A stretch of 12,572 nucleotides of DNA, taken from Bacteroidaceae bacterium (GTDB lineage: Bacteria; Bacteroidota; Bacteroidia; Bacteroidales; Bacteroidaceae). Under the pieces are notes generated by a model. The model was given only the letters and a program-made list of their open reading frames with translations, did not search any database and was not told the origin of the DNA. Below, in pieces: positions 1 to 8,475 of the stretch. Made by a program: the position numbers and the translations under genes. The DNA lies in the NCBI GenBank assembly GCA_030843315.1, contig JAUUPT010000095.1:1-12572 (forward strand). The letters run 5' to 3'. How positions within the stretch are numbered: the first letter of the stretch is position 1; every line of letters begins with the position of its first letter.

Positions 1-3000
1 CAAATACTGTAAATCAAAGAGTTAATTTTGCTTCGACTAAGAATCCGCTCGAATATCCGGATTTCCTGGAAGTACAATTGAAGTCATTCAAAGACTTTCT
101 ACAACTGGACACCCCACCCGAGAAACGTAAGAACGAGGGACTGTATAAAGTATTTGCTGAAAACTTCCCCATTGCCGATACAAGAAATAATTTTGTTCTT
201 GAGTTTTTGGACTACTATATTGATCCGCCGCGTTATACTATCGATGAATGTATAGAGCGAGGGCTTACATATAGCGTGCCATTGAAGGCGAAATTGAAGT
301 TATATTGTACCGACCCCGACCACGAAGATTTTGATACCGTCATCCAGGACGTATTTCTGGGACCTATTCCTTACATGACGGATAAGGCGACTTTCGTCAT
401 CAACGGTGCAGAGCGTGTTGTTGTATCTCAGCTTCACCGTTCGCCGGGTGTATTCTTTGGCCAAAGCGTGCATGCCAACGGTACCAAGTTGTACTCAGCC
501 CGTATCATCCCGTTCAAGGGATCATGGATTGAGTTTGCTACCGACATTAACAATGTCATGTATGCATACATCGACCGTAAGAAGAAATTGCCCGTTACCA
601 CATTGCTGAGAGCTATCGGTTTTGAGAATGACAAGGATATTCTCGAAATCTTTAACTTGGCAGAAGACGTGAAGGTGAACAAGACGAACCTCAAGAAGAT
701 TGTGGGTCGTAAGTTGGCCGCACGTGTATTGAAAACATGGATTGAGGATTTTGTAGACGAAGATACCGGTGAAGTTGTTTCTATCGAGCGTAACGAAGTC
801 GTTATTGACCGTGAAACTGTGATTGAGCCGGAACACGTTGACGTTATATTAGAGTCGGGCGTTCAGAATATCCTTGTACACAAGGAAGAACCGAACCAGT
901 CTGACTACTCCATTATATATAATACACTGCAGAAGGACCCGAGTAACTCGGAAAAAGAAGCTGTACTCTACATCTACCGTCAGTTGCGTAATGCAGACCC
1001 TGCCGATGATGCCAGTGCACGCGAGGTTATCAATAACCTGTTCTTCTCAGAAAAGAGATATGACTTGGGTGATGTAGGTCGTTACCGTATCAACAAGAAG
1101 TTGAACCTGACGACTGACATGGATGTACGCGTCCTCACCAAAGAAGATATTATTGAGATCATTAAATATCTCATCGAGTTGATTAACTCGAAAGCAGATG
1201 TGGATGATATCGACCACTTGAGCAACCGTCGTGTACGTACTGTAGGCGAACAGTTGTCCAATCAGTTTGCTATCGGTTTGGCACGTATGTCACGTACCAT
1301 CCGCGAGCGTATGAACGTTCGTGACAACGAAGTATTTACTCCGATTGACTTGATCAACGCCAAGACTATTTCTTCCGTTATCAACTCTTTCTTCGGAACG
1401 AATGCCTTGTCGCAGTTCATGGACCAGACTAACCCGCTGGCTGAGATTACTCACAAGCGCCGTATGTCTGCCCTGGGTCCTGGTGGTTTGTCACGTGAGC
1501 GTGCCGGTTTCGAGGTACGTGACGTACACTACACACACTACGGCCGTCTCTGCCCGATTGAAACGCCTGAAGGTCCGAACATCGGTTTGATTTCTTCACT
1601 CTGTGTGTTTGCTAAGATTAATGACCTCGGTTTCATCGAAACTCCGTACCGCAAGGTGGCAAATGGTAAAGTTGACCTTTCTGATGAAGGATTGGTTTAC
1701 CTCACGGCAGAAGAAGAAGAAGCCAAAATCATTGCTCAAGGTAATGCGCCTTTGAACGATGATGGTGCATTTATCCGTGATAAAGTAAAAGCCCGTCAGG
1801 ATGCTGACTATCCGGTTGTTACTCCGGATGAAGTAGAATTGATGGACGTATCTCCTCAGCAGATTGCTTCTATTGCAGCTTCTTTGATCCCGTTCCTGGA
1901 ACATGACGATGCTAACCGTGCATTGATGGGATCGAACATGATGCGCCAGGCAGTTCCTTTGTTGAGGAGTGAAGCTCCGATTGTAGGTACAGGTATCGAA
2001 CGTCAGTTGGCACGTGACTCTCGCACGCAGATTACTGCTGAGGGTGATGGTGTGGTTGACTTTGTAGATGCTACGACTATTCGTATTTTGTATGACCGTA
2101 CAGAGGAAGAAGAGTTTGTAAGCTTCGAACCTGCCTTGAAAGAATATAGGATTCCTAAATGGCGTCGTACCAACCAGAATATGACGATTGACCTTCGTCC
2201 GATTTGTGAAGCGGGTCAGCGTGTTACAGCTGGTCAAATCCTTACCGAAGGTTATTCTACCGAAGACGGAGAACTTGCTTTGGGTAAGAACTTGCTGGTA
2301 GCCTACATGCCTTGGAAGGGATACAATTACGAGGATGCTATCGTGTTAAACGAACGTGTGGTTCGCGAAGACCTTTTGACCTCCATACACGTTGAAGAGT
2401 ATTCTCTGGAAGTTCGTGAAACGAAGCGTGGTATGGAAGAATTGACTTCCGATATTCCTAATGTCAGTGAAGAAGCAACGAAAGACCTCGACGAGAACGG
2501 TATTGTTCGCGTAGGTGCCCGCATTGAGCCGGGTGATATTCTTATCGGTAAGATTACTCCGAAAGGTGAGTCTGATCCTTCTCCTGAAGAAAAGTTACTT
2601 CGTGCCATCTTTGGGGACAAGGCTGGTGATGTGAAGGATGCTTCTCTGAAAGCTTCTCCTTCTTTAAAGGGAGTTGTCATCGGCAAGCGTTTGTTCTCTC
2701 GCGTTGTCAAAACTCGTAGTTCCAAGTTGGCTGATAAGGCTCTGCTACCGAAGATTGACGATGAGTTTGATGCCAAAATAGGTGAATTGAAGAAGGTTTT
2801 GATTACCAAACTGCTGAAACTTACTGAAAACTATACTTCCGAAGGCGTGAAGGATTATATGGGTGCTGACATCATCTCTAAGGGTGCCAAGTTCTCTGCT
2901 TCCGACTTCAGTGATTTGGATTTCACAGCTGTGCAGTTGAGTAACTGGACAAAAGATGAACATACCAATGGTCTGATCCGCTCATTGGTGATGAACTTCA

Positions 3001-3806
3001 TCAAGAAATATAAGGAACTTGATGCTGAACTGAAGCGTAAGAAATTCGCTATCACTATCGGTGATGAGTTGCCTGCCGGTATCATTCAGATGGCTAAGGT
3101 TTATATCGCCAAGAAACGTAAAATCGGTGTGGGTGATAAGATGGCCGGTCGTCACGGTAACAAGGGTATTGTTTCTCGCGTTGTACGTCAGGAAGACATG
3201 CCGTTCCTTGCCGACGGTACTCCGGTAGATATCGTATTGAACCCGCTGGGTGTGCCTTCCCGTATGAACATCGGTCAGATATTCGAGGCTGTTCTCGGCC
3301 GTGCAGGAAAGACATTAGGTGTGAAGTTTGCTACTCCTATCTTTGATGGTGCATCACTGGACGACTTGAACCAGTGGACTGACAAAGCCGGCCTGCCCCG
3401 TTATGGTAAGACAATGCTCTACGATGGTGGTACGGGTGATGCATTCGAACAACAAGCTACGGTAGGTGTGACATACATGTTGAAACTCGGCCATATGGTT
3501 GAAGACAAGATGCATGCACGTTCCATCGGTCCGTACTCACTTATTACACAACAGCCGTTGGGTGGTAAGGCACAGTTTGGTGGTCAGCGTTTCGGAGAAA
3601 TGGAAGTTTGGGCACTCGAAGCGTTCGGTGCCGCACATATTCTGCAAGAGATTCTGACAATCAAGTCTGATGACGTCGTTGGACGTTCCAAGGCTTATGA
3701 AGCAATTGTGAAGGGTGAACCGATGCCTGCTCCGGGTATTCCCGAGTCACTGAACGTATTGCTGCACGAGTTGAGAGGTTTAGGCTTGAGCATCAACTTA
3801 GAATAA
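1..3806 (+). CDS. rpoB: DNA-directed RNA polymerase subunit beta (5' end just outside window)
   Basis: Beta subunit of RNA polymerase, which forms one side of the active-site cleft and binds rifampicin. The reading frame is open from the first bases, so the TTG at 78 is an internal leucine codon and not the start. The frame reads N-T-V-N-Q-R-V-N-F-A-S-T-K from base 3, which by recall matches Bacteroides RpoB from about residue 4. The window shows 1267 codons plus TAA, against about 1270 residues in the family, so roughly three codons are missing. Visible landmarks: the rifampicin-binding segment SQFMDQTNPLAEITHKRRMS at 1410-1469, then the fork-loop motif RERAGFEVRDVH and PIETPEGPNIGL; the NTP-contacting GDKMAGRHGNKG at 3132-3167; and the C-terminal EMEVWALEAFGAAHILQE segment that packs against beta'. 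It is followed after 108 bases by rpoC, almost certainly in the same transcript. The promoter lies upstream of the window. Identity is certain from length and motifs. Confidence 0.98.
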   Translation, partial: NTVNQRVNFASTKNPLEYPDFLEVQLKSFKDFLQLDTPPEKRKNEGLYKVFAENFPIADTRNNFVLEFLDYYIDPPRYTIDECIERGLTYSVPLKAKLKLYCTDPDHEDFDTVIQDVFLGPIPYMTDKATFVINGAERVVVSQLHRSPGVFFGQSVHANGTKLYSARIIPFKGSWIEFATDINNVMYAYIDRKKKLPVTTLLRAIGFENDKDILEIFNLAEDVKVNKTNLKKIVGRKLAARVLKTWIEDFVDEDTGEVVSIERNEVVIDRETVIEPEHVDVILESGVQNILVHKEEPNQSDYSIIYNTLQKDPSNSEKEAVLYIYRQLRNADPADDASAREVINNLFFSEKRYDLGDVGRYRINKKLNLTTDMDVRVLTKEDIIEIIKYLIELINSKADVDDIDHLSNRRVRTVGEQLSNQFAIGLARMSRTIRERMNVRDNEVFTPIDLINAKTISSVINSFFGTNALSQFMDQTNPLAEITHKRRMSALGPGGLSRERAGFEVRDVHYTHYGRLCPIETPEGPNIGLISSLCVFAKINDLGFIETPYRKVANGKVDLSDEGLVYLTAEEEEAKIIAQGNAPLNDDGAFIRDKVKARQDADYPVVTPDEVELMDVSPQQIASIAASLIPFLEHDDANRALMGSNMMRQAVPLLRSEAPIVGTGIERQLARDSRTQITAEGDGVVDFVDATTIRILYDRTEEEEFVSFEPALKEYRIPKWRRTNQNMTIDLRPICEAGQRVTAGQILTEGYSTEDGELALGKNLLVAYMPWKGYNYEDAIVLNERVVREDLLTSIHVEEYSLEVRETKRGMEELTSDIPNVSEEATKDLDENGIVRVGARIEPGDILIGKITPKGESDPSPEEKLLRAIFGDKAGDVKDASLKASPSLKGVVIGKRLFSRVVKTRSSKLADKALLPKIDDEFDAKIGELKKVLITKLLKLTENYTSEGVKDYMGADIISKGAKFSASDFSDLDFTAVQLSNWTKDEHTNGLIRSLVMNFIKKYKELDAELKRKKFAITIGDELPAGIIQMAKVYIAKKRKIGVGDKMAGRHGNKGIVSRVVRQEDMPFLADGTPVDIVLNPLGVPSRMNIGQIFEAVLGRAGKTLGVKFATPIFDGASLDDLNQWTDKAGLPRYGKTMLYDGGTGDAFEQQATVGVTYMLKLGHMVEDKMHARSIGPYSLITQQPLGGKAQFGGQRFGEMEVWALEAFGAAHILQEILTIKSDDVVGRSKAYEAIVKGEPMPAPGIPESLNVLLHELRGLGLSINLE

Positions 3807-3914
3807 TGGATATTGGATAATTGGGAATGGATGCTGAATCTTTCATTCTCAATTATCGATTTTCGTTTTTCATATTTCAATTTTCCATTGTCAATTATCA
3901 ATTAATATATAAGT
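3807..3914 (+). repeat. CAATT-rich low-complexity intergenic repeat between rpoB and rpoC
   Basis: This 108-base spacer is strongly A/T-rich and built from degenerate units around CAATT. CAATT occurs at 3850, 3878, 3892 and 3899, and TCAATTATC occurs as an exact direct repeat at 3849-3857 and 3891-3899. Similar CAATT(A/T)TCAATT strings are, from memory, common between genes in Bacteroides genomes. I see no Bacteroides-type promoter (TAnnTTTG) in it. It contains the hairpin described separately and ends at the rpoC start codon. Confidence 0.7.
3816..3857 (+). promoter_or_regulatory. Long RNA hairpin in the rpoB-rpoC spacer (possible attenuator or processing site)
   Basis: Bases 3816-3831 can pair with 3842-3857 over 16 consecutive pairs around a 10-base loop (3832-3841). 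Two pairs are G-U, at 3824 and 3830, so the structure is perfect only as + strand RNA. A T-rich stretch (GATTTTCGTTTTT, 3858-3870) follows, giving a loose resemblance to an intrinsic terminator, but the stem is A/U-rich and the T run is interrupted and starts late. The left arm can instead pair with 3884-3899 (15 of 16 positions), ending 15 bases before the rpoC ATG. Whether it attenuates transcription, sets RNA processing or affects rpoC translation is inference. Confidence 0.6.
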
Positions 3915-6900
3915 ATGGCTTTTAGAAAAGATAACAAGATAAAGAGTAATTTCTCGAAAATCTCTATCGGTTTGGCTTCTCCTGAGGAAATCCTTGAGAA
4001 TTCGAGTGGTGAAGTTTTAAAGCCTGAAACCATCAACTATCGTACATATAAGCCCGAACGCGACGGTTTGTTCTGCGAGCGTATCTTTGGTCCTATTAAG
4101 GATTATGAGTGCCATTGCGGTAAGTACAAGCGTATCCGTTACAAAGGCATTGTCTGCGACCGTTGTGGTGTGGAAGTGACTGAGAAGAAAGTACGCCGTG
4201 AGCGCATGGGACACATCCAGTTGGTTGTGCCGGTGGCTCATATCTGGTATTTCCGTTCGCTTCCTAACAAAATCGGTTACTTGCTGGGTTTGCCCACTAA
4301 GAAACTTGATGCCATTATCTATTACGAGCGCTACGTTGTTATCCAGCCGGGTGTATTGTCCGACGAGGTAGCACAGTACGATCTGCTCGAAGAAGGAGAA
4401 TATTTGGATATTCTGGAAAAATTGCCGAAAGACAATCAATTCCTTGAAGATTCCGATCCTAATAAGTTCATTGCCAAGATGGGTGCCGAAGCAATTTATG
4501 ATTTGCTGGCCCGTCTGGATCTTGACTCTTTGTCCTATGAACTGCGTAACCGTGCCGGCAGCGATGCTTCACAGCAACGCAAAACCGAAGCCTTGAAGCG
4601 TCTTCAGGTAGTGGAATCGTTCCGTGCATCACGCGGACGCAACAAGCCGGAATGGATGATTGTGCGTATTGTGCCGGTTATTCCACCCGAACTTCGTCCG
4701 TTGGTTCCGTTGGATGGTGGCCGTTTCGCTACTTCCGACTTGAACGACCTTTACCGTCGTGTTATCATCCGTAACAACCGTTTGAAGAGACTGATTGAAA
4801 TCAAGGCTCCTGAAGTGATTCTGCGTAATGAGAAGCGTATGTTGCAGGAGGCTGTTGACTCATTGTTCGATAACTCTCGCAAGTCAAGTGCTGTGAAGAC
4901 TGATGCCAACCGTCCGTTGAAGTCACTCTCCGACAGTTTGAAAGGTAAACAGGGACGTTTCCGTCAGAACCTCTTGGGTAAACGTGTTGACTACTCTGCA
5001 CGTTCCGTAATCGTCGTTGGTCCTGAGTTGAAAATGGGTGAGTGCGGTATTCCTAAACTGATGGCTGCTGAACTTTATAAGCCGTTTATCATTCGCAAGT
5101 TGATTGAACGCGGTATTGTGAAGACAGTAAAGAGTGCCAAGAAGATTGTAGACCGTAAGGAAGCCGTTATCTGGGATATCCTGGAGCACGTAATGAAAGG
5201 GCATCCGGTATTGTTGAACCGTGCCCCGACGCTTCACCGTCTTGGTATTCAGGCATTCCAGCCTAAGATGATTGAAGGTAAGGCAATCCAGCTCCATCCG
5301 TTGGCATGTACGGCATTTAATGCCGACTTCGACGGTGACCAGATGGCTGTTCACTTGCCTTTGAGCAATGAAGCTATACTGGAAGCACAGATGTTGATGC
5401 TCCAGTCACACAATATTTTGAATCCTGCCAACGGTGCGCCTATCACAGTGCCTGCACAAGATATGGTACTCGGTTTGTATTACATCACCAAGTTGCGCAA
5501 GGGTGCCAAGGGCGAAGGTTTGACATTCTATGGCCCCGAAGAAGCTCTTATTGCTTACAACGAAGGTAAGTGTGATATTCATGCTCCTATCAGTGTTGTG
5601 GTGAAAGACGTAGACGAGCATGGAAACGTTGTTGATAAGATGATGCACGATACTTCAGTGGGGCGTGTCATCGTGAACGAAATCGTTCCGCCCGAAGCCG
5701 GATACATCAATACAATTATCTCTAAGAAGTCGCTCCGCGACATCATCAGCCATGTAATCAAAGTGTGTGGTGTTGCCAAAGCAGCCGATTTCCTCGATGG
5801 AATCAAGAACCTCGGTTATCAGATGGCCTTTAAGGGTGGTCTGTCGTTCAACTTGGGCGATATCATTATCCCTGAAGAGAAGGAAGCGCTGGTGCAGAAG
5901 GGTTATGACGAAGTAGAGCAGGTTATCAGTAACTATAACATGGGTTTCATCACTAACAACGAGCGTTACAACCAGGTTATCGATATCTGGACACACGTAA
6001 ACTCCGAGTTGTCTAATATCTTGATGAAGACCATTTCTACCGATGACCAAGGTTTCAACTCGGTTTACATGATGTTGGATTCTGGTGCCCGCGGTTCTAA
6101 AGAGCAGATTCGTCAGCTTTCCGGTATGCGTGGTTTGATGGCAAAACCGCAGAAAGCAGGTGCTGAAGGTGGTCAGATCATTGAGAACCCGATTCTTTCG
6201 AACTTTAAGGAAGGCTTGTCCGTGTTGGAGTACTTTATCTCTACCCACGGTGCTCGTAAAGGTTTGGCCGATACAGCCTTGAAGACAGCCGATGCCGGAT
6301 ACTTGACGCGTCGTCTTGTAGACGTATCACACGATGTGATTATTAATGAAGAAGACTGCGGTACGCTTCGCGGACTGGTTTGTACAGCTTTGAAGAACAA
6401 TGATGAAGTCATTGCTACTCTGTATGAACGTATTCTCGGTCGTGTATCTGTACATGATATTGTTCATCCTACGACTGGCGAACTGATAGTTGCCGGTGGT
6501 GAAGAGATTACGGAAGACGTTGCGCAGAAGATTGAGGATTCTCCGATTGAGAGCGTTGAAATCCGTTCTGTATTGACCTGCGAATCCAAGAAAGGCGTTT
6601 GTGCCAAGTGCTACGGACGTAATCTGGCTTCCAGCCGTATGGTTCAGAGAGGAGAGGCTGTTGGCGTAATTGCTGCACAGTCTATTGGTGAGCCGGGTAC
6701 ACAGTTGACGTTGCGTACGTTCCACGCCGGTGGTACGGCAGCCAATATCGCTGCCAATGCAAGCATCCTTGCCAAGAACCCAGCTCGTCTGGAATTTGAA
6801 GAGCTCCGCACAGTAGATGTTATCGACGAAGCAGGCGAACCCGCTAAGGTGGTAGTAGGGCGTTTGGCCGAAGTACGTTTTGTGGATGTAAACACAGGTA

Positions 6901-8210
6901 TTATACTTTCTACGCACAATGTACCTTATGGTTCTACACTTTACGCTGCCGATGGCGAAATAGTAGAGAAAGGCAAGCTTATTGCTCGTTGGGACCCGTT
7001 CAACGCGGTCATCATTACTGAAGCTACTGGTAAGATTGAGTTTGAAGGCGTAATTGAAAACGTTACTTATAAGGTAGAGTCTGATGAATCTACCGGTTTG
7101 CGTGAAATCATCATCATCGAGTCTAAAGACAAGACGAAGGTGCCTACCGCACATATTATGACCGAAGACGGCGAACTGATCCGTACATACAACCTGCCGG
7201 TGGGTGGTCACGTGGTAGTGGAAGACGGACAGAAGGTGAAAGCTGGTGAAGTGATCGTGAAGATTCCGCGTGCCGTTGGTAAGGCGGGTGATATCACGGG
7301 TGGTCTTCCTCGTGTCACTGAGTTGTTCGAGGCACGTAATCCGTCTAATCCCGCTGTGGTTTCGGAAATCGACGGTGAGGTTACAATGGGCAAGGTGAAA
7401 CGCGGTAATCGCGAAATCATTGTTACGTCCAAGACTGGTGAAGTTAAAAAATACCTCGTGCCGCTGTCTAAGCAGATCCTGGTGCAGGAGAACGACTATG
7501 TGCGTGCTGGTACTCCGTTGTCTGACGGTGCTATTACGCCTGCCGATATCCTCGCTATCAAAGGCCCTACAGCTGTACAAGAATATATCGTGAACGAAGT
7601 ACAAGACGTTTACCGTCTGCAAGGTGTGAAGATTAATGACAAACACTTCGAAATCATCGTTCGCCAAATGATGCGTAAGGTTGAAATCGATGAACCGGGC
7701 GATACCCGCTTCCTGGAGCAACAGGTAGTTGACAAGTTGGATTTCATGGAAGAGAACGACCGTATCTGGGGTAAGAAGGTGGTAGTAGATGGCGGAGACT
7801 CTCAAACAATGCAAGCTGGTCAGATTGTAACGGCCCGCAAGTTGCGTGACGAGAACTCCATGTTGAAACGCCGTGACTTGAAACCGGTTGAAGTGCGCGA
7901 CGCAGTACCTGCTACTTCTACGCAGATTCTTCAAGGTATTACCCGTGCTGCCTTGCAAACTTCGAGCTTCATGTCGGCTGCTTCCTTCCAGGAAACAACG
8001 AAGGTGCTCAACGAAGCTGCCATCAATGGCAAGGTAGACCGTTTGGAAGGTATGAAAGAGAACGTAATTTGCGGTCACTTGATTCCTGCCGGTACCGGGC
8101 AGCGCGAATTTGACAAGATTATCGTAGGTTCCAAGGAAGAGTATGATCGTATGCTTGCCAACAAGAAGACAGTGCTCGACTATGCGGTGGACGAAAAAGT
8201 AGAAGAATAA
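3915..8210 (+). CDS. rpoC: DNA-directed RNA polymerase subunit beta'
   Basis: Catalytic beta' subunit of RNA polymerase, 1431 residues (E. coli 1407). The N-terminal zinc finger is C66-x-C68-x12-C81-x2-C84. The catalytic NADFDGD motif places the Mg-binding aspartates at D471, D473 and D475. The bridge helix runs through about residues 776-805 (THGARKGLADTALKT). The second zinc site is C815, C889, C896 and C899, with E. coli spacing. The trigger loop begins near 925 (GEPGTQLTLRTFHAGG, with R934 and H937). It is interrupted by an insertion of about 180-190 residues before DITGGLPRV at 1126, the position and approximate size of E. coli SI3. The ATG at 3915 is chosen because MAFRKDNKIKSNFSKI is the expected N-terminus; the leader is A/T-rich with no Shine-Dalgarno sequence. 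The gene is co-directional with rpoB and ends 42 bases before a strong terminator stem. No frameshift or missing catalytic residue is seen. Confidence 0.98.
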   Translation: MAFRKDNKIKSNFSKISIGLASPEEILENSSGEVLKPETINYRTYKPERDGLFCERIFGPIKDYECHCGKYKRIRYKGIVCDRCGVEVTEKKVRRERMGHIQLVVPVAHIWYFRSLPNKIGYLLGLPTKKLDAIIYYERYVVIQPGVLSDEVAQYDLLEEGEYLDILEKLPKDNQFLEDSDPNKFIAKMGAEAIYDLLARLDLDSLSYELRNRAGSDASQQRKTEALKRLQVVESFRASRGRNKPEWMIVRIVPVIPPELRPLVPLDGGRFATSDLNDLYRRVIIRNNRLKRLIEIKAPEVILRNEKRMLQEAVDSLFDNSRKSSAVKTDANRPLKSLSDSLKGKQGRFRQNLLGKRVDYSARSVIVVGPELKMGECGIPKLMAAELYKPFIIRKLIERGIVKTVKSAKKIVDRKEAVIWDILEHVMKGHPVLLNRAPTLHRLGIQAFQPKMIEGKAIQLHPLACTAFNADFDGDQMAVHLPLSNEAILEAQMLMLQSHNILNPANGAPITVPAQDMVLGLYYITKLRKGAKGEGLTFYGPEEALIAYNEGKCDIHAPISVVVKDVDEHGNVVDKMMHDTSVGRVIVNEIVPPEAGYINTIISKKSLRDIISHVIKVCGVAKAADFLDGIKNLGYQMAFKGGLSFNLGDIIIPEEKEALVQKGYDEVEQVISNYNMGFITNNERYNQVIDIWTHVNSELSNILMKTISTDDQGFNSVYMMLDSGARGSKEQIRQLSGMRGLMAKPQKAGAEGGQIIENPILSNFKEGLSVLEYFISTHGARKGLADTALKTADAGYLTRRLVDVSHDVIINEEDCGTLRGLVCTALKNNDEVIATLYERILGRVSVHDIVHPTTGELIVAGGEEITEDVAQKIEDSPIESVEIRSVLTCESKKGVCAKCYGRNLASSRMVQRGEAVGVIAAQSIGEPGTQLTLRTFHAGGTAANIAANASILAKNPARLEFEELRTVDVIDEAGEPAKVVVGRLAEVRFVDVNTGIILSTHNVPYGSTLYAADGEIVEKGKLIARWDPFNAVIITEATGKIEFEGVIENVTYKVESDESTGLREIIIIESKDKTKVPTAHIMTEDGELIRTYNLPVGGHVVVEDGQKVKAGEVIVKIPRAVGKAGDITGGLPRVTELFEARNPSNPAVVSEIDGEVTMGKVKRGNREIIVTSKTGEVKKYLVPLSKQILVQENDYVRAGTPLSDGAITPADILAIKGPTAVQEYIVNEVQDVYRLQGVKINDKHFEIIVRQMMRKVEIDEPGDTRFLEQQVVDKLDFMEENDRIWGKKVVVDGGDSQTMQAGQIVTARKLRDENSMLKRRDLKPVEVRDAVPATSTQILQGITRAALQTSSFMSAASFQETTKVLNEAAINGKVDRLEGMKENVICGHLIPAGTGQREFDKIIVGSKEEYDRMLANKKTVLDYAVDEKVEE

Positions 8211-8250
8211 CGCTATATACGTTAATACAATCAGCTATTTTTATAATCAG

Positions 8251-8290
8251 AGAAGGGGTGGTTCGGTTTTCCGAATCACCCCTTTTTCTT
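8251..8290 (+). terminator. Rho-independent terminator of the rpoBC unit
   Basis: Bases 8253-8266 pair with 8271-8284 over 14 consecutive pairs (one G-U) around a UUUU loop. Two weaker pairs could extend the base outwards. The lower stem holds four consecutive G-C pairs and the right arm runs directly into TTTTTCTT (8283-8290). This is a textbook intrinsic terminator for + strand transcription, 40 bases after the rpoC stop codon. It separates rpoBC from the DUF3467 gene, which has its own promoter downstream. Confidence 0.93.
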
Positions 8291-8344
8291 GTATATATCG
8301 TTTTGTATTCGATGATATTCTCTCAATTTCTATTTAATGAAATG

Positions 8345-8356
8345 CTATGTACATAG
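8345..8356. repeat. 12-bp perfect palindrome CTATGTACATAG
   Basis: CTATGTACATAG is identical to its reverse complement over 12 bases. It lies between the rpoBC terminator and the promoter of the DUF3467 gene, about 55 bases upstream of the -33 element. A symmetrical site here could bind a dimeric regulator, but no second copy is seen nearby and the region is A/T-rich, so chance is possible. Confidence 0.35.
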
Positions 8357-8411
8357 AATGTCTTTCTTTTTTGTCTTCAGGCGCGGGGTGGGTGCTTTTA
8401 TGTTGAAGTAC

Positions 8412-8442
8412 TTTGCAGACTCAGGTGAAAGACGTATATTTG
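8412..8442 (+). promoter_or_regulatory. Bacteroides-type promoter of the DUF3467 gene
   Basis: TTTG at 8412-8415 is followed after exactly 19 bases by TATATTTG at 8435-8442. This matches the Bacteroidota primary sigma factor pattern (-33 TTTG or TTG, about 19 bases, -7 TAnnTTTG). Transcription would be expected to start around 8446-8450, leaving a leader of about 25-30 bases before the ATG at 8476. The position after the rpoBC terminator supports it. Confidence 0.8.
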
Positions 8443-8475
8443 CTTCTTAAATCTATCAGATATATAATATAAAAT

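Noticed and set aside
78..80. TTG at 78 as the rpoB start
   Set aside because: The frame is open upstream to the window edge and encodes the expected RpoB N-terminus, so this TTG is an internal leucine codon.
6327..8078. A 583-codon open frame on the - strand inside rpoC, and similar ones at 1596-2237 and 5655-6248
   Set aside because: Their codons are in exact register with the sense codons, so stops appear only where the sense gene uses TTA, CTA or TCA. These codons are rare in highly expressed genes, which explains the long open frames. Their products resemble no protein family I know and no promoter supports them.
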